From assembly GCA_964636575.1 (NCBI GenBank), contig CAZWSE010000017.1, positions 1 to 43,101 on the forward strand: DNA of 43,101 nt, read 5' to 3'. This stretch comes from CAZWSE01 sp964636575 (GTDB taxonomy: Bacteria > Pseudomonadota > Alphaproteobacteria > Rhodobacterales > Rhodobacteraceae). A program made the position numbers and the translations under genes. Below, piece after piece: positions 34,591 through 42,667 of this stretch. The first letter of the stretch is position 1. Each line of letters opens with the position of its first letter. The notes below the pieces were generated by a model. The model was not told where the DNA came from. It did no database searches and was given only the letters and a program-made list of their open reading frames with translations.

Positions 34591-34631
34591 GCAGCGCGCC
34601 GTCTCCCGCGCGCTGCGGAATGGATTTTTTT
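34591..34631 (+). terminator. Terminator or attenuator-like hairpin inside the P450 operon
   Basis: A perfect 9-base stem (GCAGCGCGC 34591-34599; GCGCGCTGC 34608-34616) with an 8-base loop is followed after 8 bases by a run of seven T (34625-34631). It begins 9 bases after the PpsA-type gene stops and ends just before the HD gene start. The long gap before the T-run makes it a leaky terminator at best, so it may lower expression of the downstream genes rather than end the operon. Confidence 0.55.
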
Positions 34632-34634
34632 GTT

Positions 34635-35228
34635 ATGAACGATCTGTCCCGTTTTGATCCGGTTTGGCGGGCTGCTAAGCCTTACATGCGCGCCCGCAAG
34701 AACGATGTGCATATCCCGCTATCGTTCGATTGGTGTCAGAGGTTGCTGGGCGTCTATCCAGAAGCAGATAGCGATATCTGTTTCTTGGCGATCTTGCTGC
34801 ATGACATCGGTTGGTATTCGATTGATCAAACGGACATCATCGAACAGGGTTTCCGGTCCGAGAACTTTTTGACCTCTGACGTGCGATACTTGCATGAGAC
34901 GGAAGGGGTCAGGCTGGGCACGGAGGTACTAAAGCAAACGGGGTGGTCCAATGCGGTCATCGCTGCGGTGTGCAAAATCATCGACGGACACGACACGCGG
35001 CCAGATCCCCATCACCTGAACGACCGGATCGTGCGTGATGCTGACAAGTTGTGGCGCTATGACGTGCCGGGCATTGCGATTGCCTCTGATTGGTTCGGCA
35101 AGACCCCCAATGACTACGCCGAACATCTGCAAAAGGGTCTGGCCAAGCTTGAAACTGCGGCAGGGCTTGAAATGGCGAAAGAAACCTTGGCCGCGTCACG
35201 CGCTGCCCTGAAATTGCACGTCCTATAA
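34635..35228 (+). CDS. HD-domain phosphohydrolase (first of two)
   Basis: This 197-residue protein has the HD superfamily metal site: His in NDVHIPLS, His56-Asp57 in ILLHDIGWYS, then HETEGVRLG, DGHDTRPD and Asp in DADKLWRYD. HD enzymes hydrolyse phosphate esters. It is a paralogue of the HD protein at 36678-37298, sharing the order NDxH, LLHDxGW, DGHDT and DADK. I use ATG 34635; 34620 is an in-frame alternative lying between the hairpin and its T-run. In an operon with an aryl phosphate synthase and a P450, the obvious job is to remove the phosphate from the oxidised intermediate, as phosphohydrolase CreD does in the Corynebacterium 4-cresol pathway (role by analogy). Confidence 0.85.
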   Translation: MNDLSRFDPVWRAAKPYMRARKNDVHIPLSFDWCQRLLGVYPEADSDICFLAILLHDIGWYSIDQTDIIEQGFRSENFLTSDVRYLHETEGVRLGTEVLKQTGWSNAVIAAVCKIIDGHDTRPDPHHLNDRIVRDADKLWRYDVPGIAIASDWFGKTPNDYAEHLQKGLAKLETAAGLEMAKETLAASRAALKLHVL

Positions 35229-35241
35229 GAAAGAGAGCACC

Positions 35242-36681
35242 ATGAAGATGTTCATTGATGGCGATTGGGTTGATGCGGCTTCTGGGGAAACCGATCCAGT
35301 AACCGATCCCATGACGTCAGACGTCTTTGACACCGTGCCGCGTGCTGGTGTTGTTGACGCAGGAACCGCGATTGAAGCTGCGCAGCGGGCCTTCAAGGCT
35401 TGGAGCATTCGAACAATGACCGACCGCGTCGCTGTCCTGAAAGCCTGCGCCACTGCCATGCGCGATAATGCCGACCTGCTGGGCCGCGCCTTGCACCGCG
35501 AACTTGGCCGCCCTTTGCCGGGATGTATCGCTGAAATCAATAGCTCTGCCAGCCTGCTCGATATCTACACCGAAGAGGGGTTGCGTCTGCACGGCGAAAT
35601 GCCAATCGCCACGGGTGCTGGTGAAAAAACGCTGATCACCCGCGAACCGGTTGGGGTGGTGGTGGCGATTACGCCGTTTAACTTTCCGATTACGCTGCTA
35701 ACATTCAAACTGGGTGCAGCGCTCACCGCTGGCTGTACCATTGTTGCCAAGCCGTCCGAGGATACGCCAACCTCGACACTGTTGCTGGCCGAGATATTCC
35801 ACAAAGCAGGCCTACCCAAAGGCGCGTTCAATGTTGTGACCGGATCGGGCACCGAGGTTGGCGAAGCACTGGTAAACCATCCAATCCCGCGCAAGATCGC
35901 CTTCACCGGGGGCGCTGTTGCGGGCAAGGCCATAGCGGCTGCCGCGGCGGGAACGGTTAAGCGTTTCACTCTTGAATTAGGCGGTCATTGCCCCGCGATT
36001 GTCTGCGCAGATGCTGATCTGGATAAGGCAACGACGGCTATAACACGCCACGGCACCGCAAATTCTGGCCAGTTCTGTTACCGCGTGAACCGCATTTATG
36101 TAGAACGCCCAGTCTATGATGAGTTTCTAGAAAAACTGACCTCAAAAGTCAGTGCGCTGACCTTAGCCCCAGCGGGTGGCACAGGCAATCTGGGTCCGAT
36201 GGTCAACGAAAAAATCTTTACCAATTCCGTGCGCCAAACCGAGGATGCCATTTCAAAAGGCGCGCGTATATTATGCGGTGGGGCGCGGGAAATGGGGCCA
36301 GGGTTTGAGGCTGGCTTCTACTTTCCGCCGACCATTCTTGCCGATGTCACCGACGACATGCTGGTCCTGCAACATGAGACTTTTGGACCAATTTTAGGCG
36401 TCTGTGCTGTGAACAGCGCAAGCGAGGCGTTAGAGCGGGCCAACAACAGCGAATACGGACTGGCGGGCTTTGTCTTTTGCCGCGATCTAGCAAAAGGCAT
36501 CATGCTGTGCGAAGGGATCGAGGCGGGGCTGGTTTGGCTGAACGATATCCAACGCTCTTCACATTATGCACCGTTTGGTGGGGTTAAGCAAAGCGGCATG
36601 GGCCGCGAAAAGGGACGCTGGGGTGTGGAAGCCTATTTGGAATATAAAACCATCTACCTTAGCTACGAGGTGCCAGTATGA
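35242..36681 (+). CDS. Aldehyde dehydrogenase (NAD(P)-dependent)
   Basis: A 479-residue ALDH-superfamily enzyme that oxidises an aldehyde to its acid. It shows ITPFNFPITLLTFKLGAAL, the cofactor motif FTGGAVAGKAIA, the general base Glu245 in LELGGHCPAIV, the nucleophile Cys279 in NSGQFCYRVNRIYV, and a C-terminal HYAPFGGVKQSGMGREKGRW. ATG at 35242, thirteen bases after the first HD gene. Its stop overlaps the start of the second HD gene. In the proposed pathway it would oxidise a 4-hydroxybenzaldehyde-type intermediate, or its phosphate ester, to the carboxylate (CreC-like role). Its wedged position between the two HD genes suggests that dephosphorylation and aldehyde oxidation are linked. Confidence 0.92.
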   Translation: MKMFIDGDWVDAASGETDPVTDPMTSDVFDTVPRAGVVDAGTAIEAAQRAFKAWSIRTMTDRVAVLKACATAMRDNADLLGRALHRELGRPLPGCIAEINSSASLLDIYTEEGLRLHGEMPIATGAGEKTLITREPVGVVVAITPFNFPITLLTFKLGAALTAGCTIVAKPSEDTPTSTLLLAEIFHKAGLPKGAFNVVTGSGTEVGEALVNHPIPRKIAFTGGAVAGKAIAAAAAGTVKRFTLELGGHCPAIVCADADLDKATTAITRHGTANSGQFCYRVNRIYVERPVYDEFLEKLTSKVSALTLAPAGGTGNLGPMVNEKIFTNSVRQTEDAISKGARILCGGAREMGPGFEAGFYFPPTILADVTDDMLVLQHETFGPILGVCAVNSASEALERANNSEYGLAGFVFCRDLAKGIMLCEGIEAGLVWLNDIQRSSHYAPFGGVKQSGMGREKGRWGVEAYLEYKTIYLSYEVPV

Positions 36682-37298
36682 CGGAAAGTTTGCTCAGGGA
36701 GCAAGACGTTGCGATGTGGCACGCTGCGCGCCCGTTTCTGGATGTGCGAAACAACGATGAACATACGCTCGTTGCCTACGGCCTTGCCAAAACGTTGCTG
36801 AACCTGATCCCCGATGCCGACGCGGATATCGTCCTGCCTGCCATTCTGCTACACGATGTGGGGTGGAAGCGGGTTGATCCAGACCTGCTACTGCTCGCCA
36901 TCGGCAAGAACCCGACCCGGAAGGATTTAGTCCGTGACCACGAGTTGTTTGGCGTTGAAATCGCCCGCGATATCATCGCAGCGCACGGGCCCGCTGTCGC
37001 TGATCCTGAGGCTGTTCTCGCAATCATAGACGGCCACGACACCGACAAGACCGCGCGTTCGATCAACGATGCGGTTGTCAAAGACGCTGACAAAGGCTGG
37101 CGTACAACGCCGCACGGAATGCGTACTATCCGGCGTTGGTACGAATCATCCGTGATCGAATACGTTGAAACGCTAGAGAAAGTTTCGCTGCCTTTCATGC
37201 TGACCGATGCCGGGCGCGCAATCGCACAAGGCTTCATTGCGGCGGTTCGTGCGGAACACGCGCTGGACACCTATATGGAGGAAACTGTTGATGCGTGA
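36678..37298 (+). CDS. HD-domain phosphohydrolase (second of two)
   Basis: A 206-residue HD-superfamily protein, paralogous to the one at 34635-35228. Metal-site residues appear in order: His in NNDEHTLVA, His59-Asp60 in ILLHDVGWKR, HELFGVEIA, DGHDTDKTA and Asp in KDADKGWR. The ATG overlaps the aldehyde dehydrogenase stop (ATGA). The gene overlaps the SDR start by eight bases, so three products are tightly coupled. Two related phosphatases in one operon suggest that two phosphorylated intermediates are processed, or that the two form a heteromer. The phosphatase role is inferred from the HD family and the context. Confidence 0.85.
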   Translation: MTESLLREQDVAMWHAARPFLDVRNNDEHTLVAYGLAKTLLNLIPDADADIVLPAILLHDVGWKRVDPDLLLLAIGKNPTRKDLVRDHELFGVEIARDIIAAHGPAVADPEAVLAIIDGHDTDKTARSINDAVVKDADKGWRTTPHGMRTIRRWYESSVIEYVETLEKVSLPFMLTDAGRAIAQGFIAAVRAEHALDTYMEETVDA

Positions 37299-38052
37299 CC
37301 TCAATCTGCAAGAACGTAGGGTGATCGTTACCGGAGCAGGCGGCGGATTGGGCCGCGCGTTTTGCGAAAGTCTTTGCGCTGCTGGCGCACATGTTATGGC
37401 CGCTGACATCAACGAGGCTGGGGCCGCGCAGACGGCAGAGATCATCAGCGATACCGGCGGCACCTGCGTGTCAGGCCATGTTGATGTTGCAGACGGTCAA
37501 AGCTGTGCAGCCTTAGTGGGGCAGGCAAGAGAAAAGCTCGGCGGTGTAGACGTGCTGGTCAACAACGCAGCGCTCTACGGGACACTGAGCCGCGCGCCCT
37601 TTGAAAATTTGGAAGAGGCTGAGTGGGACCACGTTATGTCGGTCAACGTGAAAGGTGTGTGGCAAATGACCCGCGCAGCGTCTGACCTTCTAAAGGCGTC
37701 ATGTCGTGGGTCGGTCATCAATATCGCTTCGGCGACTGTCTTCTCGGGTTCGCCTCAGTGGATGCACTATGTCGCCTCGAAAGGGGCTGTGATCGCGATG
37801 ACAAGGGTGATGGCCAAAGAGTTGGGCGATAGCAATGTCCGCGCAAACGTCATCGCCCCGGGGATCACGCTGACCGAAGCCAGCCTGAACCTGATGGAAG
37901 ACGCAAAGACCTACGGCGCAAACCGCGCGGCGTTGCTGCGCAATGGCGATGTCGACGATATCAGCGGCGGAGTTCTTTATTTGGCCTCCGATCTGTCAAA
38001 ATACACAACCGGGCAGACGTTGGTCATCGATGGCGGCAAGCAATTCATTTAA
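37291..38052 (+). CDS. Short-chain dehydrogenase/reductase
   Basis: A classical SDR of 253 residues, using NAD(P). Cofactor motif TGAGGGLGRAF at about residues 13-23, VNNAAL, the catalytic Ser in NIASATVFSG, and Tyr160/Lys164 in HYVASKGAV; it ends with GQTLVIDGGKQF. The ATG at 37291 follows GGAGGA and overlaps the second HD gene, so the upstream extension of the frame is not used. Probably the last gene of the P450 operon. It would interconvert an alcohol and a carbonyl, for example a 4-hydroxybenzyl alcohol to its aldehyde (CreG-like role by position), possibly redundant with the GMC enzyme. Confidence 0.9.
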   Translation: MRDLNLQERRVIVTGAGGGLGRAFCESLCAAGAHVMAADINEAGAAQTAEIISDTGGTCVSGHVDVADGQSCAALVGQAREKLGGVDVLVNNAALYGTLSRAPFENLEEAEWDHVMSVNVKGVWQMTRAASDLLKASCRGSVINIASATVFSGSPQWMHYVASKGAVIAMTRVMAKELGDSNVRANVIAPGITLTEASLNLMEDAKTYGANRAALLRNGDVDDISGGVLYLASDLSKYTTGQTLVIDGGKQFI

Positions 38053-38496
38053 CGTTGACTGCGTTAAAGAACAAAAAGCGCAATCATAACATCATTTAGC
38101 GAGCGGCAGATGTGAGCACAGACTCCCCGGTGCTGCACTGCGCGCCGAGGCTCACTTTGAGGCAGACCGCGAAATCACTCTAGGAATTTCGGCCCATTGC
38201 TGCCGTTCAACAGACGGTTCGCATGCTGCGGTGCGGCCCGTCGAACCAGCCGTTCGCTGCGGCGGCGAAATCCAGCGTACCGCGAACTGGTGGTCTGTGG
38301 ACTCAGCCGTCGTTGGAAATAGCGAAGTCAACGGCGGCTTTGAGAAAGCTGCAAGTGTTCTAGATATAATCAAAGGAAACCCTATCTGCGTCAGAATTTT
38401 CCTTTGACAATGCCGATAGAGATGCAGTGCCAATTAGGTTACTTTGGCGACTTCAGTGTATTTTGACGCTTTGGCATGCCATGAATGTAGGGGCGG
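38053..38496. other. Intergenic region between P450 operon and ugpC, no gene seen
   Basis: About 440 bases between the end of the SDR gene and the convergent ugpC gene. The part near 38195-38290 is GC-rich with recurring GTTCGC and GCTGCGG words and resembles the intergenic filler seen elsewhere in this window. I find no reading frame with a domain or ribosome site and no clear intrinsic terminator. Confidence 0.5.
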
Positions 38497-39561
38497 TTAT
38501 CCGTCCCTTCCCACATGACGTAAGCCGCTTCTGCTATCAAATATATGGGCTGCATTTTGCTCAATTCGGAACCGGCGCATCGCGTTATCTGGTGGAATTT
38601 GATGGACACCTTGAAGACTGATCGTGAAACTTTTGTCTGATTTGGCAATGTTCCCATGTAGAAGAGTGTTGGCACCTAGCGGCTCTGCCAGCTTTAAAGA
38701 AACATGCAAAGGTCCTGTATCGTCAGGGATCAAATGCTCAGGCCTAACTCCGAGTTTTACGGGGCCGTCCGGGCAAACGGTCTCTGTCACGACTTGCCCT
38801 TCAAACAAGACCTTTCCATCTTTCACTTCGGCATCAATGATGTTCATCGCAGGGCTACCGATGAACTGCGCGGCGAACAAGGTGCGCGGTTTTTCGTAGA
38901 CCTCTAGTGGCGTTCCAATTTGCTCTGCGATGCCTGCTTTCATCACGATCATGCGGTCGGCCATTGTCATCGCTTCGACTTGATCGTGGGTCACGTAGAG
39001 TGCTGTGATACCCAGATTCGATTGCAATTCTTTGATCTCTAGCCGCATCTGCACACGCAACTTGGCATCAAGGTTTGAGAGGGGCTCGTCAAACAAGAAA
39101 ACGGCCGGTTCGCGCACAATCGCACGCCCCATCGCGACCCGTTGACGTTGGCCACCGGACAGCTGTTTCGGTTTGCGGTCCAGCAGTGGTTCAAGCTGCA
39201 ACAGCTTGGCGGCTGCTACAACTTTTGCTTCGATCTGGTCTTTAGGCAGTTTGGCAATCTTCAGACCGTAGCCCATGTTTTGACGCACAGACATATGCGG
39301 ATAAAGCGCGTAGTTCTGGAACACCATGGCGATGTCGCGGTCCATTGGCTCTTTGTCGTTCGCAAGTGTGTCGCCAATGAACACCTCACCAGCGGTCACT
39401 GTCTCTAGCCCCGCGACCATACGCAGCAGGGTAGACTTTCCGCAACCGGATGGGCCGACTATCACGATGAACTCGCCGTCCTTAATCTCGGTCGAGATGC
39501 CGTGGATGACGTCTGTGGAGCCAAAGCTTTTCTTGATGTCTTTGAGGGTAACAGTTGCCAT
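38497..39561 (-). CDS. ugpC: sn-Glycerol-3-phosphate-type ABC transporter ATPase
   Basis: ATPase of the CUT1 (UgpC/MalK) class, 354 residues. Walker A GPSGCGKST (about residue 37), FQNYALYPHMSV, signature LSGGQRQRVAMGRAI, Walker B FLFDEPLSNLDAKLR, switch His YVTHDQVEAMT, and a C-terminal regulatory domain starting at FIGSPAMN and including LGVRPEHL and FTISLQGVHQIP, as in UgpC. I start at the ATG at 39561, one base past the ugpE stop; the frame upstream to 39588 lies inside ugpE. It ends the ugpBAEC operon. No ugpQ phosphodiesterase follows. Confidence 0.93.
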   Translation of the reverse strand: MATVTLKDIKKSFGSTDVIHGISTEIKDGEFIVIVGPSGCGKSTLLRMVAGLETVTAGEVFIGDTLANDKEPMDRDIAMVFQNYALYPHMSVRQNMGYGLKIAKLPKDQIEAKVVAAAKLLQLEPLLDRKPKQLSGGQRQRVAMGRAIVREPAVFLFDEPLSNLDAKLRVQMRLEIKELQSNLGITALYVTHDQVEAMTMADRMIVMKAGIAEQIGTPLEVYEKPRTLFAAQFIGSPAMNIIDAEVKDGKVLFEGQVVTETVCPDGPVKLGVRPEHLIPDDTGPLHVSLKLAEPLGANTLLHGNIAKSDKSFTISLQGVHQIPPDNAMRRFRIEQNAAHIFDSRSGLRHVGRDG

Positions 39562-39562
39562 T

Positions 39563-40420
39563 CTATTTCTCGCTATCGACAAGGCCACGGATAAACAACC
39601 TTTGCATACTTACCACGACAATCACGGGTGGGATCATCGCAAGAATTGAGGTCGCCATGATCACAGGCCATTCGGCTACATCATCACCTGACGGGAACAT
39701 CTGTTTGATGCCCATGACGATGGTGTTCATTTCGGGGTCAGTCGTGATTAGTAGCGGCCAAAGGTATTGGTTCCAGCCGTAGATGAAAAGGATGACGAAT
39801 AGGGCTGCGACGTTCGTGCGACTCATGGGCACGACGATATCCCAGAAGAACCGCATCGGGCTTGCACCATCAACGCGCGCGGCTTCTGCAAGTTCGTCAG
39901 GGATCGTAAGGAAGAATTGCCGGAACAGGAATGTTGCGGTTGCGGATGCTATCAGCGGGAAGATTAAGCCGCCGTAGCTATTCAGCATGCCGAAACCTGC
40001 AACGACTTCGTAGGTCGGAACGATGCGAACCTCAACCGGTAGCATGAGCGTTAAGAAGATCATCCAGAAGAACAAATTGCGACCTGGAAAGCGGAAGTAG
40101 ACGATTGCGAAGGCGGACAAAAGCGAAATAACAATTTTGCCTACTGCGATACCGATGGCCATAACAAGACTGTTGAATAGCATTGTGGAAACCGGCACGT
40201 TTACGCCAGAGAAGAGCGCCTTAGAATAATTTTCCCAAAGCTGGTCGCCAGGCCAAAGCGGCATCGGCGGCTTTACGATTTCTGGTTGCGTCACGGTGGA
40301 TGCGACGAACGCTAGCCAAATTGGGAAGAAGATGATCAAGACACCAAGGATCATCATCACATGGCTCAACCAAAGGCCCGCGCCGCGTTTTTCGACCATG
40401 CCGTGGACTTCGCGGGCCAT
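39563..40420 (-). CDS. ugpE: sn-Glycerol-3-phosphate-type ABC transporter permease
   Basis: Inner-membrane permease of 285 residues with six expected membrane segments. Typical UgpE features include WPGDQLWENYSKALFSGVNV near the start, MIFLTLMLPVEVRIVPTYEVV, the coupling loop EAARVDGASPMRFFWDIVVPMSRTNVAAL, and FIYGWNQYLWPLL in the last third. Its ATG shares one base with the ugpA stop (TGATG), so the permeases are made together. It partners UgpA as a heterodimer. Confidence 0.93.
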   Translation of the reverse strand: MAREVHGMVEKRGAGLWLSHVMMILGVLIIFFPIWLAFVASTVTQPEIVKPPMPLWPGDQLWENYSKALFSGVNVPVSTMLFNSLVMAIGIAVGKIVISLLSAFAIVYFRFPGRNLFFWMIFLTLMLPVEVRIVPTYEVVAGFGMLNSYGGLIFPLIASATATFLFRQFFLTIPDELAEAARVDGASPMRFFWDIVVPMSRTNVAALFVILFIYGWNQYLWPLLITTDPEMNTIVMGIKQMFPSGDDVAEWPVIMATSILAMIPPVIVVVSMQRLFIRGLVDSEK

Positions 40421-41301
40421 CAGTAGTGCACCCTTTTCTCGACAAACTTGAACTGGATGACCGTCAGCAAACCGACGACAAACAGCAAGATCACAGATTG
40501 CGCGGATGATGACCCGAGGTCTTGGCCAACAAACCCATCAGCGAACACCTTGTAGACCAGTACGGTCGTCGATTGCTGCGGTCCGCCAGAGGTGATGGTG
40601 TGGATCACGCCGAAGGTTTCAAAAAACGAATAGACGACATTGACGACCAGCAAGAAAAACGTCGTTGGCGAAAGCAAAGGCAAGACGATGCTCCAGAACC
40701 GTTTCCAGAAGCGAGCGCCGTCGATGGCTGCGGCCTCGATTACGGATTTCGGCACCGCTTGTAGGGCCGCGAAAAAGAACAAAAAGTTGTAGCTAATGCG
40801 CCCCCACGCGGAAGCGACCACGACAAGGCCCATTGCCTCGCCTCCATTCAGCACGTGGTTCCAATCGTAACCGAGGTTGCCAAGATACCAAGACACCACG
40901 CCGACGCGGGTGTTGAACATGAATAGCCACAATACGCCTGCAATGGCGGGAGCTACTGCATAGGGCCAGATCAGTAGGGTACGGTAGACGCCCGATCCCT
41001 TGATCAACCGGTCTGCGACAACGGCAAGGAACAGCGCAGGGATCATGGAACACAGCGTTACAAGGATCGAAAATACTGCTGTCGTTACGAAGGAAGCGCG
41101 GTAGAATTTGTCGCCTAAAAGGAATTCGAAATTGCCCAAGCCCACAAACTGGGACGAAAGGCCGAATGGATCAGGGATAAACAGTGATTGCCAGATCGCT
41201 TGTCCTGCTGGGTAGAAAAAGAACACTGCTGATATGATGACTTGAGGCGCGATCAATAGCGCCGGAAGCAACCAGCCGCGAAACGTAACGCGTTTTTCCA
41301 T
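40420..41301 (-). CDS. ugpA: sn-Glycerol-3-phosphate-type ABC transporter permease
   Basis: First permease of the Ugp importer, 293 residues, six expected membrane segments. It has FFYPAGQAIWQSLFIPDPFGL near the N-terminus, the EAA coupling loop EAAAIDGARFWKRFWSIVLPLLSPT, and FFETFGVIHTITSGGPQQST in the last third, which is characteristic of UgpA. The ATG at 41301 is preceded by three bases (ACA) and then an uninterrupted run of twelve G, which stands in place of a normal Shine-Dalgarno. A hairpin lies between it and ugpB. Confidence 0.93.
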   Translation of the reverse strand: MEKRVTFRGWLLPALLIAPQVIISAVFFFYPAGQAIWQSLFIPDPFGLSSQFVGLGNFEFLLGDKFYRASFVTTAVFSILVTLCSMIPALFLAVVADRLIKGSGVYRTLLIWPYAVAPAIAGVLWLFMFNTRVGVVSWYLGNLGYDWNHVLNGGEAMGLVVVASAWGRISYNFLFFFAALQAVPKSVIEAAAIDGARFWKRFWSIVLPLLSPTTFFLLVVNVVYSFFETFGVIHTITSGGPQQSTTVLVYKVFADGFVGQDLGSSSAQSVILLFVVGLLTVIQFKFVEKRVHY

Positions 41302-41304
41302 TGT

Positions 41305-41316
41305 CCCCCCCCCCCC
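41305..41316 (-). repeat. Twelve-base G tract at the ugpA ribosome binding site
   Basis: On the coding (minus) strand a run of twelve G ends three bases before the ugpA ATG. Any GGGG in it can pair with the anti-Shine-Dalgarno CCUCC only poorly and at variable spacing. Runs of this length slip during replication, so the length may vary between cells or be a sequencing artefact. Confidence 0.8.
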
Positions 41317-41322
41317 GGTGGT

Positions 41323-41349
41323 TCAGCGGGCCTTTTTTGGGCCCGCTGA
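41323..41349 (-). promoter_or_regulatory. Stem-loop between ugpB and ugpA
   Basis: A perfect 10-base stem (TCAGCGGGCC / GGCCCGCTGA) with a 7-base loop begins 8 bases after the ugpB stop. Stem-loops after the binding-protein gene of ABC operons usually protect the upstream mRNA and reduce readthrough, giving more binding protein than permease. Without a T-run on the coding strand it is not a full terminator. Confidence 0.7.
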
Positions 41350-41356
41350 TATTCGC

Positions 41357-42667
41357 TTAGCGGTTCGCTGTCTCGAAGCGGCGCAGTAAGGCATCACCAC
41401 GCTCTTTGGCGCTATCCATCGCTTCCTGGGCAGTCTTGTCACCTGACCAGATGCCCTCAAGCTCTTCGTCAATGATACCGCGGATTTGGTCGTATGACCC
41501 AAGACGCAAGCCGTTGGAATTGGCTGTTGTCGCATTCGCGGTCATCTGGATGACGGCCACTTCAGTACCGACGTTTGCGTCATAGAAACCAGACGCTTTG
41601 GTCACGGCACTCGCTTCAGCTGTTATCGGCAAGTAGCCTGTGTCTTGGTGCCATTTGGCCTGCACATCAGGGGACGACAAAAAGCTCAGGAATTGGCCTG
41701 CGCCTTTGTATTCGTCTTCTTCGTGACCTTCCATGACCCACAATGAAGCCCCACCAATGATGGTGTTTTGGGGGCCATTGCCAACGCCTTCCCAGTAAGG
41801 AAGTGGGCGCACGTCGAAATCAAACTTAGCCTCGGCTTTGATGCCAGCGTAACCGGCTGAGCTTTCAGTGAACAATGCACATTCCCCGGCACGGAAGTTT
41901 GCGCCACCCTCATTGCGGCGACCAGTGTAGATGAACTTGCCGTCCTTGGCCCATTGACCCATAGCTGAAAGATGCGCGATTTGCGCTTCGCCGTTCAGCA
42001 TCAATTCAGTGTCTAGCCCTGCAAAGCCGTTGTCTTGGCTCGCAAACGGCACGTCGTGATAGGCCGAGAAGTTTTCAAGGTGAATCCAGCTTTGCCATGC
42101 AGTGACCAGCGGGCACTCTGAACCGCCATCCTTCAATGCAGTCAACGTCGCGTCGACGTTCTGCCATGTGGACAGGTCAGTGTCAGGATCAACGCCTGCG
42201 GCTTCCATCGCATTGCGATTCACCCAAAGAACGGGCGTGGATGCGTTGAACGGCAAAGAAAGCATGTCGCCTTCGGTCGAGGTGTAGTATCCTTTGACCG
42301 CGCCAATATACGCGTCTTGATCAAATTCGGCACCGCTTGCAGCCATGACTTCGTGCATTGGACGCACAGCGCCGCCAGCTGCCATCATCGTAGCTGTTCC
42401 GACTTCAAATACCATCAGGATATGTGGCTGTTCACCCGCTCGAAATGCTGCGATACCAGAGTTCAAGGTCTCGGAATAGTTGCCTTTGTGGCTTTGCACG
42501 ACAACGTAGTCGCTTTGGCTGGCGTTGAAGTCTTCAACTTGCGCCGCGACGAGCTCGCCAAGGCGACCTGTAAACGCATGCCAGAATTGGACTTCGGTTT
42601 GCGCAGATGCCGCAATTGGCGTCAGCAACGTGGATACGGCAAGTGCGCCGATCAGTGACTTTTTCAT
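41357..42667 (-). CDS. ugpB: sn-Glycerol-3-phosphate-type ABC transporter binding protein
   Basis: Periplasmic receptor for glycerol-3-phosphate or its diesters. It follows E. coli UgpB closely from memory: VQFWHAFTGRLGELVA, YKGNY-like HKGNYSETLNSGIAAFRAGE, VFEVGTATMMAAGGAVRP, LPFNASTPVLWVNRNAMEAAG, PQNTIIGGASLWVMEGHE, KWHQDTGYLPIT and the C-terminal GLRLGSYDQIRGIIDEELEG. I start at the ATG at 42667 (GGAGGAAC upstream), giving a signal peptide MKKSLIGALAVSTLLTPIAA then SAQ. The mature chain is about 415 residues. First gene of ugpBAEC; phosphate-starvation control is usual in the family but I did not identify a Pho box. Confidence 0.94.
   Translation of the reverse strand: MKKSLIGALAVSTLLTPIAASAQTEVQFWHAFTGRLGELVAAQVEDFNASQSDYVVVQSHKGNYSETLNSGIAAFRAGEQPHILMVFEVGTATMMAAGGAVRPMHEVMAASGAEFDQDAYIGAVKGYYTSTEGDMLSLPFNASTPVLWVNRNAMEAAGVDPDTDLSTWQNVDATLTALKDGGSECPLVTAWQSWIHLENFSAYHDVPFASQDNGFAGLDTELMLNGEAQIAHLSAMGQWAKDGKFIYTGRRNEGGANFRAGECALFTESSAGYAGIKAEAKFDFDVRPLPYWEGVGNGPQNTIIGGASLWVMEGHEEDEYKGAGQFLSFLSSPDVQAKWHQDTGYLPITAEASAVTKASGFYDANVGTEVAVIQMTANATTANSNGLRLGSYDQIRGIIDEELEGIWSGDKTAQEAMDSAKERGDALLRRFETANR

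Noticed and set aside
38053..38496. Possible ferredoxin gene for the P450
   Set aside because: No frame contains the spaced cysteines of a [2Fe-2S] or [3Fe-4S] ferredoxin.
38497..39561. Frameshifted end of ugpC
   Set aside because: The last residues (HIFDSRSGLRH then a short tail) are close to the usual UgpC end and the length is normal, so the gene looks intact.
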